From positions 62,001-126,000 of the forward strand of contig CAVYYK010000037.1 in NCBI GenBank assembly GCA_963772635.1: 64,000 nucleotides of DNA, written 5' to 3'. Positions 26,365 through 35,278 of the stretch are shown here, one piece after another. The stretch's first letter is position 1. Every line of letters begins with the position of its first letter. The notes below the pieces were generated by a model. The model did not search any database. It was given only the letters and a program-made list of their open reading frames with translations, and was not told the DNA's origin. The position numbers were made by a program, and so were the translations under genes. The DNA comes from JAUXFS01 sp963772635 (GTDB lineage: Bacteria; Pseudomonadota; Alphaproteobacteria; Rhodospirillales; Defluviicoccaceae).

Positions 26365-27414
26365 ATGCCCAAAGAAAGAACAGGTCGTCGCGGCATCGAA
26401 ATCCAGCCGGCCGACGAGGTGCTTCGCAGCCCAAGCATCCGAACGTTGCTGGCGACGGCATTGGTCGCATTAGGCGTTGTCTTGTTCTGCAACGCGGCGG
26501 CGGGGAGGCTTCTGGTGGCTTTCCCGCAGAACGACGGCTATGCGATGATCAAAGGCAAATGGAACTTGCTGACGGGTCTGACGCGCCCGGTCGATGTTCT
26601 GGTACTCGGCGATTCCAGTTGCTCTTTGGGGATCGATCCAAGGGTGATAGAGGGCGAAATCGGCGGAACAGCCCTCAACCTCTGCACGATCGGCGACATG
26701 ACCGTGGTCGGAAGTTACTGGATGCTCGACCACTACATTCAGAAATTCGGTCCGCCCGAGACGGTGATCATCGGTCACGTTCTCAATATATGGCAACGGT
26801 CTATTTCACCAATCGTGGTCGAACAAATTCCCGTGCCCAATTCTTTCGTTAATTTGTATACAGACACCCTTGGTTTTCAGTGGCGTCAATATTTTTTATC
26901 GCTGGTGGCCAAGTACATCCCGTTCTATGCTGAAAATCAGTCCCTTGCCAGAATTCTGACCTATCCTTGGCGCGCCTCTCATCGCGATTTCGCTATGAGC
27001 AGCAGCGGGTTCACCAGCATCCAGAAGCCAAATCCTCATCGCGTTCTTGAGGACGCCAAAAATTATCGGAGATTTGTCCGAAAGAAAGGGTTTCGAATCT
27101 CCCGCGACAATCAGATCGCCTTGGACAATATTGCCCATCTGGCTGAGAAATACGAATTTGATGTTTTTTTTGTGGTCGCTCCGATGTACGAGGGTTTAAT
27201 TTCAGACCCTGAAGTCAAAGCCTATATCACTGAACAAAATACGTTTTTCGAAAATTTTTCACGTCGCCATCCCCACTTCAAGAACGTTTTTTCGGAGCCG
27301 ATGCTGTTTTCCGAGTATGAAATGGAGAACGCGGATCATGTGATCCTCTCGGCCTCTCCAGTGTATACGCGGTCCATCCTGAAATCCGTCGAGGCGATAC
27401 GACGACGAAACTGA
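26365..27414 (+). CDS. Membrane-anchored SGNH-like protein, partner of the MBOAT acyltransferase
   Basis: A 349-residue protein starting at ATG 26365, 2 bases after the MBOAT stop. One transmembrane segment (TLLATALVALGVVLFCNAAAG) lies at residues 35-55. The periplasmic part has VLVLGDSSCSLGIDPRVIE, like the block I G-D-S of SGNH hydrolases, and HVILSASPVYTRSIL near the C-terminus. Many MBOAT acyltransferases of glycans work with such an AlgX/AlgJ/DUF1574-type partner that carries out the final transfer in the periplasm. The break in the preceding gene makes the two seem fused in one frame, but they are separate genes. Composition is again below the local GC level. Confidence 0.65.
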   Translation: MPKERTGRRGIEIQPADEVLRSPSIRTLLATALVALGVVLFCNAAAGRLLVAFPQNDGYAMIKGKWNLLTGLTRPVDVLVLGDSSCSLGIDPRVIEGEIGGTALNLCTIGDMTVVGSYWMLDHYIQKFGPPETVIIGHVLNIWQRSISPIVVEQIPVPNSFVNLYTDTLGFQWRQYFLSLVAKYIPFYAENQSLARILTYPWRASHRDFAMSSSGFTSIQKPNPHRVLEDAKNYRRFVRKKGFRISRDNQIALDNIAHLAEKYEFDVFFVVAPMYEGLISDPEVKAYITEQNTFFENFSRRHPHFKNVFSEPMLFSEYEMENADHVILSASPVYTRSILKSVEAIRRRN

Positions 27415-27439
27415 TCATGGAACGGCTGGGATACGTGTC

Positions 27440-27970
27440 GTGATATTCGACGGGACGGAGATCGACGGTGTGGTGGTCGTCGAGCCGGAGCGGATCGCCG
27501 ACGATCGGGGGTTCTTTGCCCGCAGCTTCTGTGCCGAGGAATTCGCCGATCGGGGCCTGTCCGCCGGTTTCGTCCAGGCGAACATCTCTTTCAACCGGCA
27601 ACGCGGGACCCTTCGTGGCATGCACTACCAGGCCGAGCCCGAGCCCGAACCCAAGCTGGTCCGGTGCACCCGCGGGGCCATTTACGACGTGGCGGTGGAT
27701 CTGCGCACCGATTCGCCGACCCGTTGCCGTTGGGTCGGTCGCGAACTGACCGCCGACAACCACCGCGCCCTGTTCATCCCTGCCGGTTGCGCCCATGGCT
27801 TCGTCTCGTTGGTCGACAACACCGAGGTTTTCTATCTAATGGGCGCGGTCTATGATCCGGCTCTGGCGCGCGGCGTGCGCTGGAACGACCCGGCCTTCGC
27901 CATCGAATGGCCGATGGAGCCGACGACCCTGTCCGAACGCGATGCCTCCTACCCGGATTTCAAGCCATGA
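27440..27970 (+). CDS. rfbC: dTDP-4-dehydrorhamnose 3,5-epimerase family protein
   Basis: A 176-residue cupin of the RmlC family. FARSFCAEEFADRG, FVQANISFNRQRGTLRGMHYQ, LVRCTRGAIYDVAVDLR with the catalytic His/Asp neighbourhood, and FIPAGCAHGFVSLVDNTEVFYLM are all family blocks. The GTG at 27440 is the likely start. Its stop overlaps the aminotransferase start as ATGA. In this setting it more probably epimerises C3 and/or C5 of the C-methylated CDP-4-keto sugar than of dTDP-4-keto-rhamnose, as no rmlA or rmlB lies nearby. Confidence 0.9.
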   Translation: MIFDGTEIDGVVVVEPERIADDRGFFARSFCAEEFADRGLSAGFVQANISFNRQRGTLRGMHYQAEPEPEPKLVRCTRGAIYDVAVDLRTDSPTRCRWVGRELTADNHRALFIPAGCAHGFVSLVDNTEVFYLMGAVYDPALARGVRWNDPAFAIEWPMEPTTLSERDASYPDFKP

Positions 27971-29139
27971 CGACGGTTCCCATCCGCAACAGCGAACATC
28001 ATTCCCTGCCATCGCGGATTCCCGTGGCCGGTCCATGGATCACGCAAAAGGAAATCGACTACGTTACCGACGCCGTCACCCATGCCTGGTACGGCAATGC
28101 CAACATGTACAACGAGCGGTTCGAGGCCGCGTTCGCGCGCTACGTCGACCGGCGCTACGCCGCGTCGTTGCCGTCGTGCACCTCCGGCCTTCACTTGGCG
28201 CTCGCGGCGCTCGGTATCGGTCCCGGCGATGAGGTGGTGGTCCCGGACGTCACCTGGATCGCCAGCGCGGCGCCGATAGCTTATGTGGGGGCGACGCCGG
28301 TGTTCGCAGACGTGGATCCCGCCTCCTGGTGCCTGACGGCGGAGGCGATGGAGGCCGTCATCACCCCCAGGACCCGGGCGGTGATCGTCGTCGATCTCTA
28401 TGGCAACATGCCCGATTTTGCTCCGATTCTGGATCTGGCGGCTTCGCGTGGAATCGCGGTGATCGAGGATTCCGCGGAAGCCGTCGGCTCCGAGTACAAG
28501 GGGGCCAAGGCGGGCAGCTTCGGTCTCGCCAGCGTGTTCAGCTTTCACGGCTCGAAGACGCTGACCACGGGCGAGGGCGGCATGCTGCTCACGGACGACA
28601 AGGCGTTCTTCGACCGCTGCCTGTTCCTTCGCGACCATGGGCGGATGCCGGGCGACAAGATGTTCCGCAGCACCGAGGTCGCCTTCAAGTACAAGATGTC
28701 GAGCATGCAGGCGGCGCTCGGCCTCGCTCAGATCGAGCGCGTCGACGAGTTGGTCGAGCGAAAGCGGGAGATCTTCTCCTGGTATCGCCAAGCGTTCGCC
28801 GATACGCCCGGAATCACCCTCAATTCGGAGGCCCCGGACGTGCTCAACACCTACTGGATGGTGACGGCGATCCCGGATTCACCATCGGCCGCGCCGAAGG
28901 CTGTGGTCATGGCGCGATTGTCCGAGGCCAACATCGACAGCCGTCCGATGTTCGATCCGTTGAGTTCGATACCGGCCTATGCCGGCACGCCCGAGGCGAC
29001 GGTGGCGCGGGAGCGCAACAAAGTCTCCTATGCCGTAACGCCGTCGGGCGTCAATTTGCCGAGCGGTTTCAACCTGAGCGAAGCGGACGTGGTCCGCGTG
29101 GTCGAGCATTTCCTCTCAATCGTCAACAACGGACCCTAG
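27967..29139 (+). CDS. DegT/DnrJ/EryC1/StrS-family PLP aminotransferase
   Basis: A 390-residue sugar aminotransferase. YGNANMYNERFEAAFARYVD and LPSCTSGLHLALAALGIGPGDEVVVPDVTWIAS are the N-terminal blocks. EDSAEAVGSEYKG carries the conserved acidic residue, and the PLP lysine is in FSFHGSKTLTTGEGGML at about residue 198. The C-terminal part has NTYWMVTAI and FNLSEADVVRVVEHF. It should transaminate a 4-keto (or 3-keto) nucleotide sugar with glutamate, giving an amino sugar. Together with rfbF, rfbG, the C-methyltransferase and the epimerase, this predicts a branched 3-C-methyl amino-dideoxyhexose, though some PerA/ColD relatives do other chemistry. Confidence 0.9.
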   Translation: MTTVPIRNSEHHSLPSRIPVAGPWITQKEIDYVTDAVTHAWYGNANMYNERFEAAFARYVDRRYAASLPSCTSGLHLALAALGIGPGDEVVVPDVTWIASAAPIAYVGATPVFADVDPASWCLTAEAMEAVITPRTRAVIVVDLYGNMPDFAPILDLAASRGIAVIEDSAEAVGSEYKGAKAGSFGLASVFSFHGSKTLTTGEGGMLLTDDKAFFDRCLFLRDHGRMPGDKMFRSTEVAFKYKMSSMQAALGLAQIERVDELVERKREIFSWYRQAFADTPGITLNSEAPDVLNTYWMVTAIPDSPSAAPKAVVMARLSEANIDSRPMFDPLSSIPAYAGTPEATVARERNKVSYAVTPSGVNLPSGFNLSEADVVRVVEHFLSIVNNGP

Positions 29140-29142
29140 AAA

Positions 29143-29874
29143 ATGGACGATACGGAAAATTTCGAACGCGACAAACGCCGCTGGGCGGCGGAGATGGATG
29201 AAGACGCGGAACTGCGGGCGGACGCGCTCGACTTGTTGATCCGTTCCGATCGTCATCACTACAGCTATCAGTGGAACTGGCTTGGACTGCCGATCATCCA
29301 ATTTCCCCAGGACATCATCGCAACCCAGGAGATCGTTTGGGAGACGCGACCGACGGTCATCGTCGAGACAGGGATTGCCCGCGGCGGCTCGATGATCTTC
29401 CTCGCTTCGCTGTTGCAACTCATCGGCGTTGGAAAGGTGCTGGGGGTGGACATCGACATTCGTCCGCACAATCGGGCCAAAATCGAGGAGCATCCGTTGC
29501 ACCACCGCATTCATTTGATCGAGGGGTCATCGACCGCGCCCGAGGTCCTCGAAGCCGTCCGGTCCCAAATCGGCGCAGAGGATCGGGTCATGGTAATCCT
29601 CGATTCGGACCATACCCATGCCCACGTGCTGGAAGAGCTCCGGTTGTATGCGCCCCTGGTGACGCCCGGCCAATACCTCATCGTGGCGGATACGGTGGTC
29701 GAAGACATTCCGCATCAGACTCACCGGCCGCGTCCGTGGGGTCCGGGCAACAATCCGAAGACGGCCTTGGGGGCCTATCTTCAGGACGTCGATCGTTTCG
29801 AACCCGATCCCTATATCAACGCGAAGCTTCTCGAGACGGCGTCCCCGGGGGGGTACTTGCGCTGTGTCAGGTGA
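29143..29874 (+). CDS. CmcI-family (cephalosporin hydroxylase-like) methyltransferase
   Basis: A 243-residue protein of the CmcI/rhamnosyl O-methyltransferase family (PF04989). YQWNWLGLPIIQFPQDIIATQEIVW precedes the SAM site VIVETGIARGGSMIFLASLLQ at about residue 75. VLGVDIDIRPHNR and VMVILDSDHTHAHVLEELRLYAPLV supply the acidic metal ligands, and NPKTALGAYLQ the C-terminal helix. Members methylate sugar hydroxyls despite the historical hydroxylase name. It follows the aminotransferase by 3 bases and probably adds an O- or N-methyl to the glycan. Confidence 0.85.
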   Translation: MDDTENFERDKRRWAAEMDEDAELRADALDLLIRSDRHHYSYQWNWLGLPIIQFPQDIIATQEIVWETRPTVIVETGIARGGSMIFLASLLQLIGVGKVLGVDIDIRPHNRAKIEEHPLHHRIHLIEGSSTAPEVLEAVRSQIGAEDRVMVILDSDHTHAHVLEELRLYAPLVTPGQYLIVADTVVEDIPHQTHRPRPWGPGNNPKTALGAYLQDVDRFEPDPYINAKLLETASPGGYLRCVR

Positions 29875-29884
29875 TTAGCCGCCA

Positions 29885-30529
29885 ATGGATGTTCTCATGT
29901 GGGGAGGGACCGGCCAAGCGAAGGTTGTCCGACCTATCCTGGAGAGTGCTGGGCATTCCGTTATCGCCGTTTACGACCGCAACGCGGCTGTAACGTGTCC
30001 GTTTCCGAACGTGCCGCTTTTTTCGGAAAGGGCGGAGTTGGACAACTTCCTCGATCGACGCGGACCGGGATCGCTGGGTTTCGTCGTCGCGATCGGCGGT
30101 CGACTCGGAGATGAACGGGTCGAGATCGGTGAGGCGCTGTTGGCGCGCGGTCTGGAAGCGTTGACGGTGGTTCATGACCGGGCTTGGGTCGCGGCAACCG
30201 CGCGGATTGGCGATGGTTGTCAGGTTCTCGGCATGGCGGCGGTGTCCGAGGAGGCGGTGCTCGGAAAGTTCTGTATCGTCAATACGAGTGCGTCGGTCGA
30301 CCATGAGTGCCGGTTGGGAGACGGCGTTCACATCATGCCAGGGGCGACAATTGCGGGATGCGTCGAAATCGGTGATCTCTCGACTGTCGGTTCGAATGCC
30401 ACTGTGGTGCCGCGGGTTCGCATTGGCGCACGCGCAATGGTCGGCGCCGGCGCGGTCGTGACCCGTGACGTACCGAACGACGCCTTCGTCGTCGGACATC
30501 CGGCGCGGCGGCGTCCTTTAGGCGCTTGA
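29885..30529 (+). CDS. NeuD-like sugar O-acyltransferase
   Basis: A 214-residue hexapeptide-repeat acyltransferase. The N-terminal 75 residues form a small Rossmann-like domain (VLMWGGTGQAKVVRPILESA). From about residue 95 a left-handed beta-helix of imperfect hexapeptides runs to the C-terminus (ARIGDGCQVLGMAAV, CIVNTSASVDHEC with the catalytic His, GARAMVGAGAVVTRDVPND). The family acetylates amino sugars such as bacillosamine or sialic acid, so it may acetylate the amino group put on by the DegT enzyme. It is 10 bases after the CmcI gene. Confidence 0.9.
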   Translation: MDVLMWGGTGQAKVVRPILESAGHSVIAVYDRNAAVTCPFPNVPLFSERAELDNFLDRRGPGSLGFVVAIGGRLGDERVEIGEALLARGLEALTVVHDRAWVAATARIGDGCQVLGMAAVSEEAVLGKFCIVNTSASVDHECRLGDGVHIMPGATIAGCVEIGDLSTVGSNATVVPRVRIGARAMVGAGAVVTRDVPNDAFVVGHPARRRPLGA

Positions 30530-30547
30530 GGGATCGAGTTGGACGCC

Positions 30548-31450
30548 ATGTGCTCCTCAGAGCCTCTTCTCGTCAGCATCGGTATGCCCGTCTACGACGG
30601 TGCCGGTTTCGTGGAAGAGGCACTCGCTGCGTTATCCTCGCAAACCTACGAAAACTGGAGGCTTTTCGTCTCCGACAACGCCTCGACCGACGAGACGTGG
30701 GAGATCCTCCGGCGGTGGGCGCAACAGGACGCGAGGATCACGATCCATCGACAGAACCAGAATATCGGCGCGTTGCCGAACTTCAGGTTCGTTCTCGACA
30801 TGGCCGTGTCCGAGTTGTTCATGTGGCACGCCTGTGACGATCGACTGGCGCCCAATTTTCTTGAGGAAATGGTCGGTATCATGGCTGCCGAACCCGAGTG
30901 TGCGCTGGCCTGCTCAACAACGGTGGTCGTCGAACAGGACGGAACGCCGGCCCGGAAGGACTCGTTTCCGCCGCCGAGCGGTACCTCACGGACGGACCGA
31001 GTGAGACAGCTGTTGGCGCAGCCCCAGGCGACGCGGATCTACGGCTTGTTCCGCATCGACGCGCTGCGCAAGGTACAAGCGTTGGCGGAGGAGTTCGGTC
31101 AGGTGTGGTCGGTCGATCATCTGCAACTTCTGGAGCTTGCGCTGAACGACCGCATTCGGGGCACCGACCGGACCAGCTTCTATTTCCGCAGGGGGAGTCC
31201 AACGGGCGCTCGCTATCGGCCGACAACACTGTCCGAGCGTCTTCGCTTCGCAGGCCGCTACCTGCGCTTTCATCTCCGACTGTTCGCAGCCAGTCGCCTC
31301 ACGTTCGGCGAGAAGATCAGCATCGCGCCGTGGCTGCTGGTGCATGCGGTGCGAACCCAGTACACCCATCCGCTTCGGCGGTTCGTCAAGCGACCGATCA
31401 AGCGTTTGGTCGAAATCGTGATCCTGGGGCCGATCCGGGCTTTCCGCTAG
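30548..31450 (+). CDS. GT2-family glycosyltransferase
   Basis: About 300 residues. LVSIGMPVYDGAGFVEEALAALSSQTYENW and FVSDNASTDETWEIL are the canonical GT2 nucleotide-binding strands. WHACDDRLAPNFLEEMV gives the D-x-D-like metal site at about residue 97. The C-terminal 100 residues are rich in Arg and aromatic residues, suggesting membrane-surface binding rather than clear transmembrane helices. ATG 30548 is preferred; a TTG 9 bases earlier is possible. It ends the long plus-strand glycan operon, converging with the ABC exporter gene 21 bases away. Confidence 0.85.
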   Translation: MCSSEPLLVSIGMPVYDGAGFVEEALAALSSQTYENWRLFVSDNASTDETWEILRRWAQQDARITIHRQNQNIGALPNFRFVLDMAVSELFMWHACDDRLAPNFLEEMVGIMAAEPECALACSTTVVVEQDGTPARKDSFPPPSGTSRTDRVRQLLAQPQATRIYGLFRIDALRKVQALAEEFGQVWSVDHLQLLELALNDRIRGTDRTSFYFRRGSPTGARYRPTTLSERLRFAGRYLRFHLRLFAASRLTFGEKISIAPWLLVHAVRTQYTHPLRRFVKRPIKRLVEIVILGPIRAFR

Positions 31451-31471
31451 CCACCGCGGGCCGGCTATCGG

Positions 31472-33196
31472 TTACGCCCGTTTCGCCAGCGTGGACGGCT
31501 TCGGCGGGGCGAGTTCCTCGAGTATGCCGCCCTCCAGCTGATAGAGCCTGTCGGCGATATCGAGAAACGCCGGGCGGTGGGTGATCGCGAGGATCGCCAT
31601 CTCCTTGGCGAGGGCCGGGATCTGTCGGCAGATGTCGCGTTCGATCTCGGGGTCGAGGGCGCTGGTGACCTCGTCGAGGATGAGGAACCTGGGTTTGGTC
31701 GCCAAGGCGCGGGCGAGGGCGATCCGTTGCCGCTGTCCGCCGGAGAGCTTGCTGCCCTTCTCGCCGACCTGGCTCATCACGCCTTCGGGTTTCGCGGAGA
31801 CGAACTCCCACGCGCCCGCTGCCTCCAGGGCGGCCTGGACCTCGGCTGGTCCGAGTGCGGGGTCGCCGAGGGTGACGTTGGCGAAGATGGTGTCGTGAAG
31901 CAGGATGATCTCCTGTGGGACGTAGCCGATCATCGCGCGCCATTTTGCCAGGTTCAACTCGTCCAGCGGCACGCCGTCGATCAGTACCCGTCCGCTGTCC
32001 GGACGGTGCAGGCCGAGCGAGAGGTCGGTGATCGTCGTCTTGCCGGCGCCGGACGGACCGGTGAGCACGGTGATCCCGCCGACCGGGATCTCCAGATCGA
32101 CACCGGCGAGAACGGCCCTGTCGCCGAAGGAAAACCGGACGTCCTCAAACCGCACCGCCTCGTTCAACGTGGGAACGCCATCGCCGCCGGCGCTCTCCCG
32201 TGCGGCCTGGGTCTCGGCGATCAGTTCCTGAATCACCTGGTATGGCCGTTCGACCAGTACCGCCTTCTGAAAGCTGTTCTGAATGCTGCCGACATTGCTC
32301 ATCGTTTGCGCCAGCAGCACGCCCATGACCAGCACTTGCGATACGGGTTGAGACCAGACGGCGATGGCGACGAAAAAGGCGGCGCCGAGGCACATCGCCA
32401 CCAGCACGTCCTCCAGGTTCTTGCGACCTTCCTGGCTGACGATCTGGAGATACAGCGCCTTTCTCAACTTGTGGAGCTTCTGGTCGAAGATTTTGGCGAA
32501 ATGGTGTTGTTTGGCCATCGCCTTCAACGGCTTGATGCTGTTGAGCGCGTCGATCAGAAAGATTACCAGCTCGCGCAGACGTTCCGTCTGGCGGTGTCCC
32601 GCCCTTCGCGACATGCGAACGAGGAAATGCAGGGAGAGCGCGATTGCTCCACCGAACAGGACGGCGACCCCCGCAAGCTTCCAGGAAATGAACAGCGCCA
32701 CGACGATGTAGATCACTGCCTGGATGGTGTTGGCGAGAAAGTTGGCGGCGATCATGTAGGCGCTGCCGGCGCGTCCCGCGTCGGAGCTGACGGCGTTGGC
32801 GATGCGACCGATGGGTTGCGTGGTGAAGTAGGCCCAGCGCACGGTGAGCAGCTGTTTGATGAGCTGGGAGCGAAAGCCGGTGGCGACGGTCGCGTAGGCG
32901 TTGCCGACGTAAGCCATCGCGAGCAATGTCAGCATGCTCTTGAGGAAGATCGCCGCAATGACCAGGAGAAGCAGGGTAACCGACTTCGCCTCGAGGCCGA
33001 GTCCGGAGAGAACGGACGTCACGATCTCGCCGACGTATGGGATGTTCTGGTTGGTCCCTTCGATGGTGACGGCGAGCAGCGGCAGCAGACTGACCATGCC
33101 GATGCCGCCCGCCAGGCTGGCGACGAGCAGGCAGAGAAGAACCGTCCACGGATTGGTACCCTCCGCACGGAAAAACATCCTGACGATTTTGAGCAT
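31472..33196 (-). CDS. ABC exporter half-transporter (MsbA/PglK-like)
   Basis: A 574-residue fused permease-ATPase. Five to six hydrophobic segments fill residues 1-310. The nucleotide-binding domain has Walker A VLTGPSGAGKTTITDL at about residue 375, a Q-loop in GYVPQEIILLHDTIF, the signature KLSGGQRQRIALARAL, Walker B FLILDEVTSALD and the H-loop AITHRP. It should work as a homodimer to flip a lipid-linked glycan or lipid across the inner membrane. Convergent with the glycan operon, it is the only exporter for that locus in the window, and the sphingolipid locus is another possible client. Confidence 0.9.
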   Translation of the reverse strand: MLKIVRMFFRAEGTNPWTVLLCLLVASLAGGIGMVSLLPLLAVTIEGTNQNIPYVGEIVTSVLSGLGLEAKSVTLLLLVIAAIFLKSMLTLLAMAYVGNAYATVATGFRSQLIKQLLTVRWAYFTTQPIGRIANAVSSDAGRAGSAYMIAANFLANTIQAVIYIVVALFISWKLAGVAVLFGGAIALSLHFLVRMSRRAGHRQTERLRELVIFLIDALNSIKPLKAMAKQHHFAKIFDQKLHKLRKALYLQIVSQEGRKNLEDVLVAMCLGAAFFVAIAVWSQPVSQVLVMGVLLAQTMSNVGSIQNSFQKAVLVERPYQVIQELIAETQAARESAGGDGVPTLNEAVRFEDVRFSFGDRAVLAGVDLEIPVGGITVLTGPSGAGKTTITDLSLGLHRPDSGRVLIDGVPLDELNLAKWRAMIGYVPQEIILLHDTIFANVTLGDPALGPAEVQAALEAAGAWEFVSAKPEGVMSQVGEKGSKLSGGQRQRIALARALATKPRFLILDEVTSALDPEIERDICRQIPALAKEMAILAITHRPAFLDIADRLYQLEGGILEELAPPKPSTLAKRA

Positions 33197-33383
33197 CTAT
33201 TCTTTAACCTGACGCCGTCGAACACGGCGCGCCTTTCCAGTTCGGCACCTGGGTCGCCAACCAAGATACCATCACGGCCTCCCAAAAAAAGGGGCGCGCT
33301 CAAAAGGTGCTGGTCACTAGTACGATGTTCCGTCACGGCTCGCAAGCTCGTAACCGGGGACAGCGCGGCTGCGGTTCAGGCTC

Positions 33384-34116
33384 TTACGGCAGGATCAGCC
33401 CCATCCGCATGGCGACGACGACGGCGGCGACGCGGTTGGCGGTTTCCAGCTTCTTCATCACGCTCTTCAGGTGGAAATTGACCGTGTGCTCGGAGACGCC
33501 GATGATTTCGCTGATCGCCCAGGCGCTCTTGCCGCGGGCCGTCCAGGTCAGGCACTCGCGCTCCCGTTCGGTGAGATGCAGGCCCCGTCCCGACTCTTGC
33601 GGTTTTCGCGAGGTTTGGGAGTATGCCAGCTGAAACTGGGTGGCGAGGATCTGCAGCGTAGCGAAGTGGTTGGTGTTGTCGCAGGCGCGATCTGTGCGTC
33701 GCCAGGCTGACCGCGTAGCTCGCGCCGCGGGGGCCGTGGACCGGCACGGTGACGCCGTCATGGAGGCCGGCTTCCCTGCTCTCCTTGAACATCAGCTTCT
33801 GCTTCGTGGACAACGGCACCCGGGCAATGACGTCGTCCCAGAGGAATGGCGCGCCCTTAGTCGGGGTCAGCAAAAAGATCGGGTCGATTTCCTGGTAGCA
33901 CTTGTCGACGTAGTGTTTGGCCCAATCGTCCGGATAATTATTGGCGACGACCGGCTTGACATTGTTGAGGACCATGACTTCCTGAGCCGCTAACGTCAAC
34001 GCGGCGAACGCGACCCGATCGTAACCGAATTGAGCGACCGCAGAGCAGAACAGCTTGAACACCTCTTCCGGCGTCTCGGCCGCGTTGGTCTTCTCGATGA
34101 ATTCCGTAATCCGCAT
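33384..34116 (-). pseudogene. luxR: LuxR-family autoinducer-binding regulator, frame broken by one base
   Basis: The autoinducer-binding domain reads from ATG 34116: DDWAKHYVDKCYQEIDPIFL and GAPFLWDDV carry the W, Y, D-P and W positions that contact acyl-homoserine lactones, and GLHDGVTVPVHGPRGASYAV the conserved Gly. Near 33690-33702 the frame shifts by one base. The HTH domain then follows in the next frame: LTERERECLTWTARGKSAWAI, IGVSEHTVNFHLKSVMKKL, ending at 33384. The two halves fit a normal receptor of about 240 residues. It is two genes away from a luxI homolog. As the given sequence stands, the product would lack its DNA-binding domain. Confidence 0.85.
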
Positions 34117-34518
34117 CGCCTCAGCGCCCAAAAACTAGGGTGAATACGATCTCAATGGCCTGATACAGACCACTTGCGGGCGAGGCGGATGATCCGCATC
34201 CGAACGCGTGTCCCATCCAGGCGGCCCCAGTGCCTGGAGGCGAAATGCCGTAGACGCTATTGATAGCCGCTCTCCACATTTGCCCTCTTACGCACCTCGC
34301 CGTCCGCTTGCGCCGCGGCCTGCTCGACGGTATGCGTCAGCGCACGCTGTTTTAGTCCGTCTCCTTTGTTGTCATCGGTTCCCGGGTCGTGGCACACCGT
34401 CCACGGCTCCCGGATCTCCGCCGTTCGCATTGCGATCGTTGAAAACGCGAAACCGTGCTTCCGGATCGTCGCCGTACCTCAACAGACCGCTGATCCCCAT
34501 CATGCGTTCGCCCAAAAT

Positions 34519-34532
34519 ACCCCATATGGGGT
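34519..34532. promoter_or_regulatory. Perfect 14-bp palindrome, possible operator
   Basis: ACCCCATATGGGGT is a perfect palindrome in the intergenic region between luxR and the gene at 34709. It is shorter than a classical 20-bp lux box. It could be a binding site for either LuxR-type regulator in this module or for an unrelated repressor. Confidence 0.4.
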
Positions 34533-34602
34533 GATTAGAGTACAACCTCGAGGGTGGTGTCAAGCATGGCGCGCGGTCGACGGTGTCTGGTCCGGTGGAG
34601 CC

Positions 34603-34620
34603 CCTACCAGATTGGGTAGG
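34603..34620. promoter_or_regulatory. Lux-box-like dyad upstream of the small gene
   Basis: CCTACCAGATTGGGTAGG has perfect 6-base arms (CCTACC/GGTAGG) around AGATTG, about 90 bases upstream of the ATG at 34709. Length, spacing and symmetry fit a binding site of a LuxR-type dimer. The placement, next to luxR and luxI homologs, is the main support; there is no consensus for this receptor to compare. Confidence 0.5.
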
Positions 34621-34708
34621 TAGAAACCCCTACAGGAGGACAACTAGAGTACGGGTACGCAGGGTAGGTTGCGCTCTGCAACGTAGGCGACATCTGGGGA
34701 GCGAAAGC

Positions 34709-35107
34709 ATGTTGGGAACGCACACTGGTTTCGGGAAAATCGACCGAATGGCTTTTTCGCACCTGGCCTTGACCGTCACTGTTCAGCCGGACACCGTCAG
34801 TCCCCACGACAAGGAAGCGCTCGAGCTGCTTTATCGTCATTGGGAGGAAGTTCGCCTTCCCAATCTGATTCGCGGCGCCGCCCGGTCCCGGGACCTTGCG
34901 GAAGTACACAAGGGCATCGCCCGGGAGTGCATCACTGCGGCGCGCGCCGCACGCCGGCAGCGGGACGAGGCCGCCTATCTCAAGCACCTGGGCACCGTCC
35001 GCGACGCCCACGGCAAAGCGCGGGAATGCTATCGTTTTGCCCGTCAGTGCGAGCGCAGAGCCCAGGCGGTCATCCTCGCCGGCGGCTGTTCGCCGCTGGA
35101 GAACTGA
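34709..35107 (+). CDS. Small helical protein between luxR and luxI, unknown function
   Basis: A 132-residue protein starting at ATG 34709, eight bases after GGGGAG. The sequence from about residue 30 is helical and charged (SPHDKEALELLYRHWEEVRL, ECITAARAARRQRDEAAYL, REGCYRF-type helices with several Arg and Cys), with no signal peptide or membrane segment. I recognise no family. Its place between a LuxR receptor and a LuxI synthase, pointing toward luxI, and a lux-box-like dyad upstream suggest it belongs to the quorum-sensing circuit, perhaps as a modulator or a regulated effector. Codon use and ribosome-binding site favour a real gene. Confidence 0.6.
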   Translation: MLGTHTGFGKIDRMAFSHLALTVTVQPDTVSPHDKEALELLYRHWEEVRLPNLIRGAARSRDLAEVHKGIARECITAARAARRQRDEAAYLKHLGTVRDAHGKARECYRFARQCERRAQAVILAGGCSPLEN

Positions 35108-35278
35108 TCCCGAGCGGGGATCGATCCTGCGAAGGAGGGCCTGGGTCCGGACCGTGCGAGAGTGCCGGTGCCGGCGGCGAGTGCGGGGCGGAAATCCCAC
35201 CACTTCTTTTTGTGAGGATGTCCAACACGTGGCGGGGGGAGGTCTTACCTCGCAGCGCCTCCCCATTCGCCGGCGACA

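Larger units (their letters stand above)
34117..34708. other. Regulatory-looking intergenic region between luxR and the small gene
   Basis: Nearly 600 bases between divergent genes. No open frame here looks coding. Two palindromes stand out, at 34519-34532 and 34603-34620, and the last 60 bases before the small gene are AT-richer, with a good ribosome-binding site at its end. I read it as a divergent promoter region of the quorum-sensing module. Confidence 0.5.

Noticed and set aside
24946..27414. A single 822-residue fusion protein of MBOAT and SGNH-like domain
   Set aside because: After residue 320 the frame turns into nonsense for about 150 codons, while the adjacent frame continues the MBOAT perfectly to its own stop; the second gene has its own ATG at 26365.
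31577..33481. A 634-codon plus-strand open frame
   Set aside because: Antisense to the ABC exporter, which shows all ATPase motifs; the plus-strand product shows none.
34603..34620. Dyad read as a terminator of luxR
   Set aside because: luxR reads away from this site, and there is no T tract; an operator fits better.
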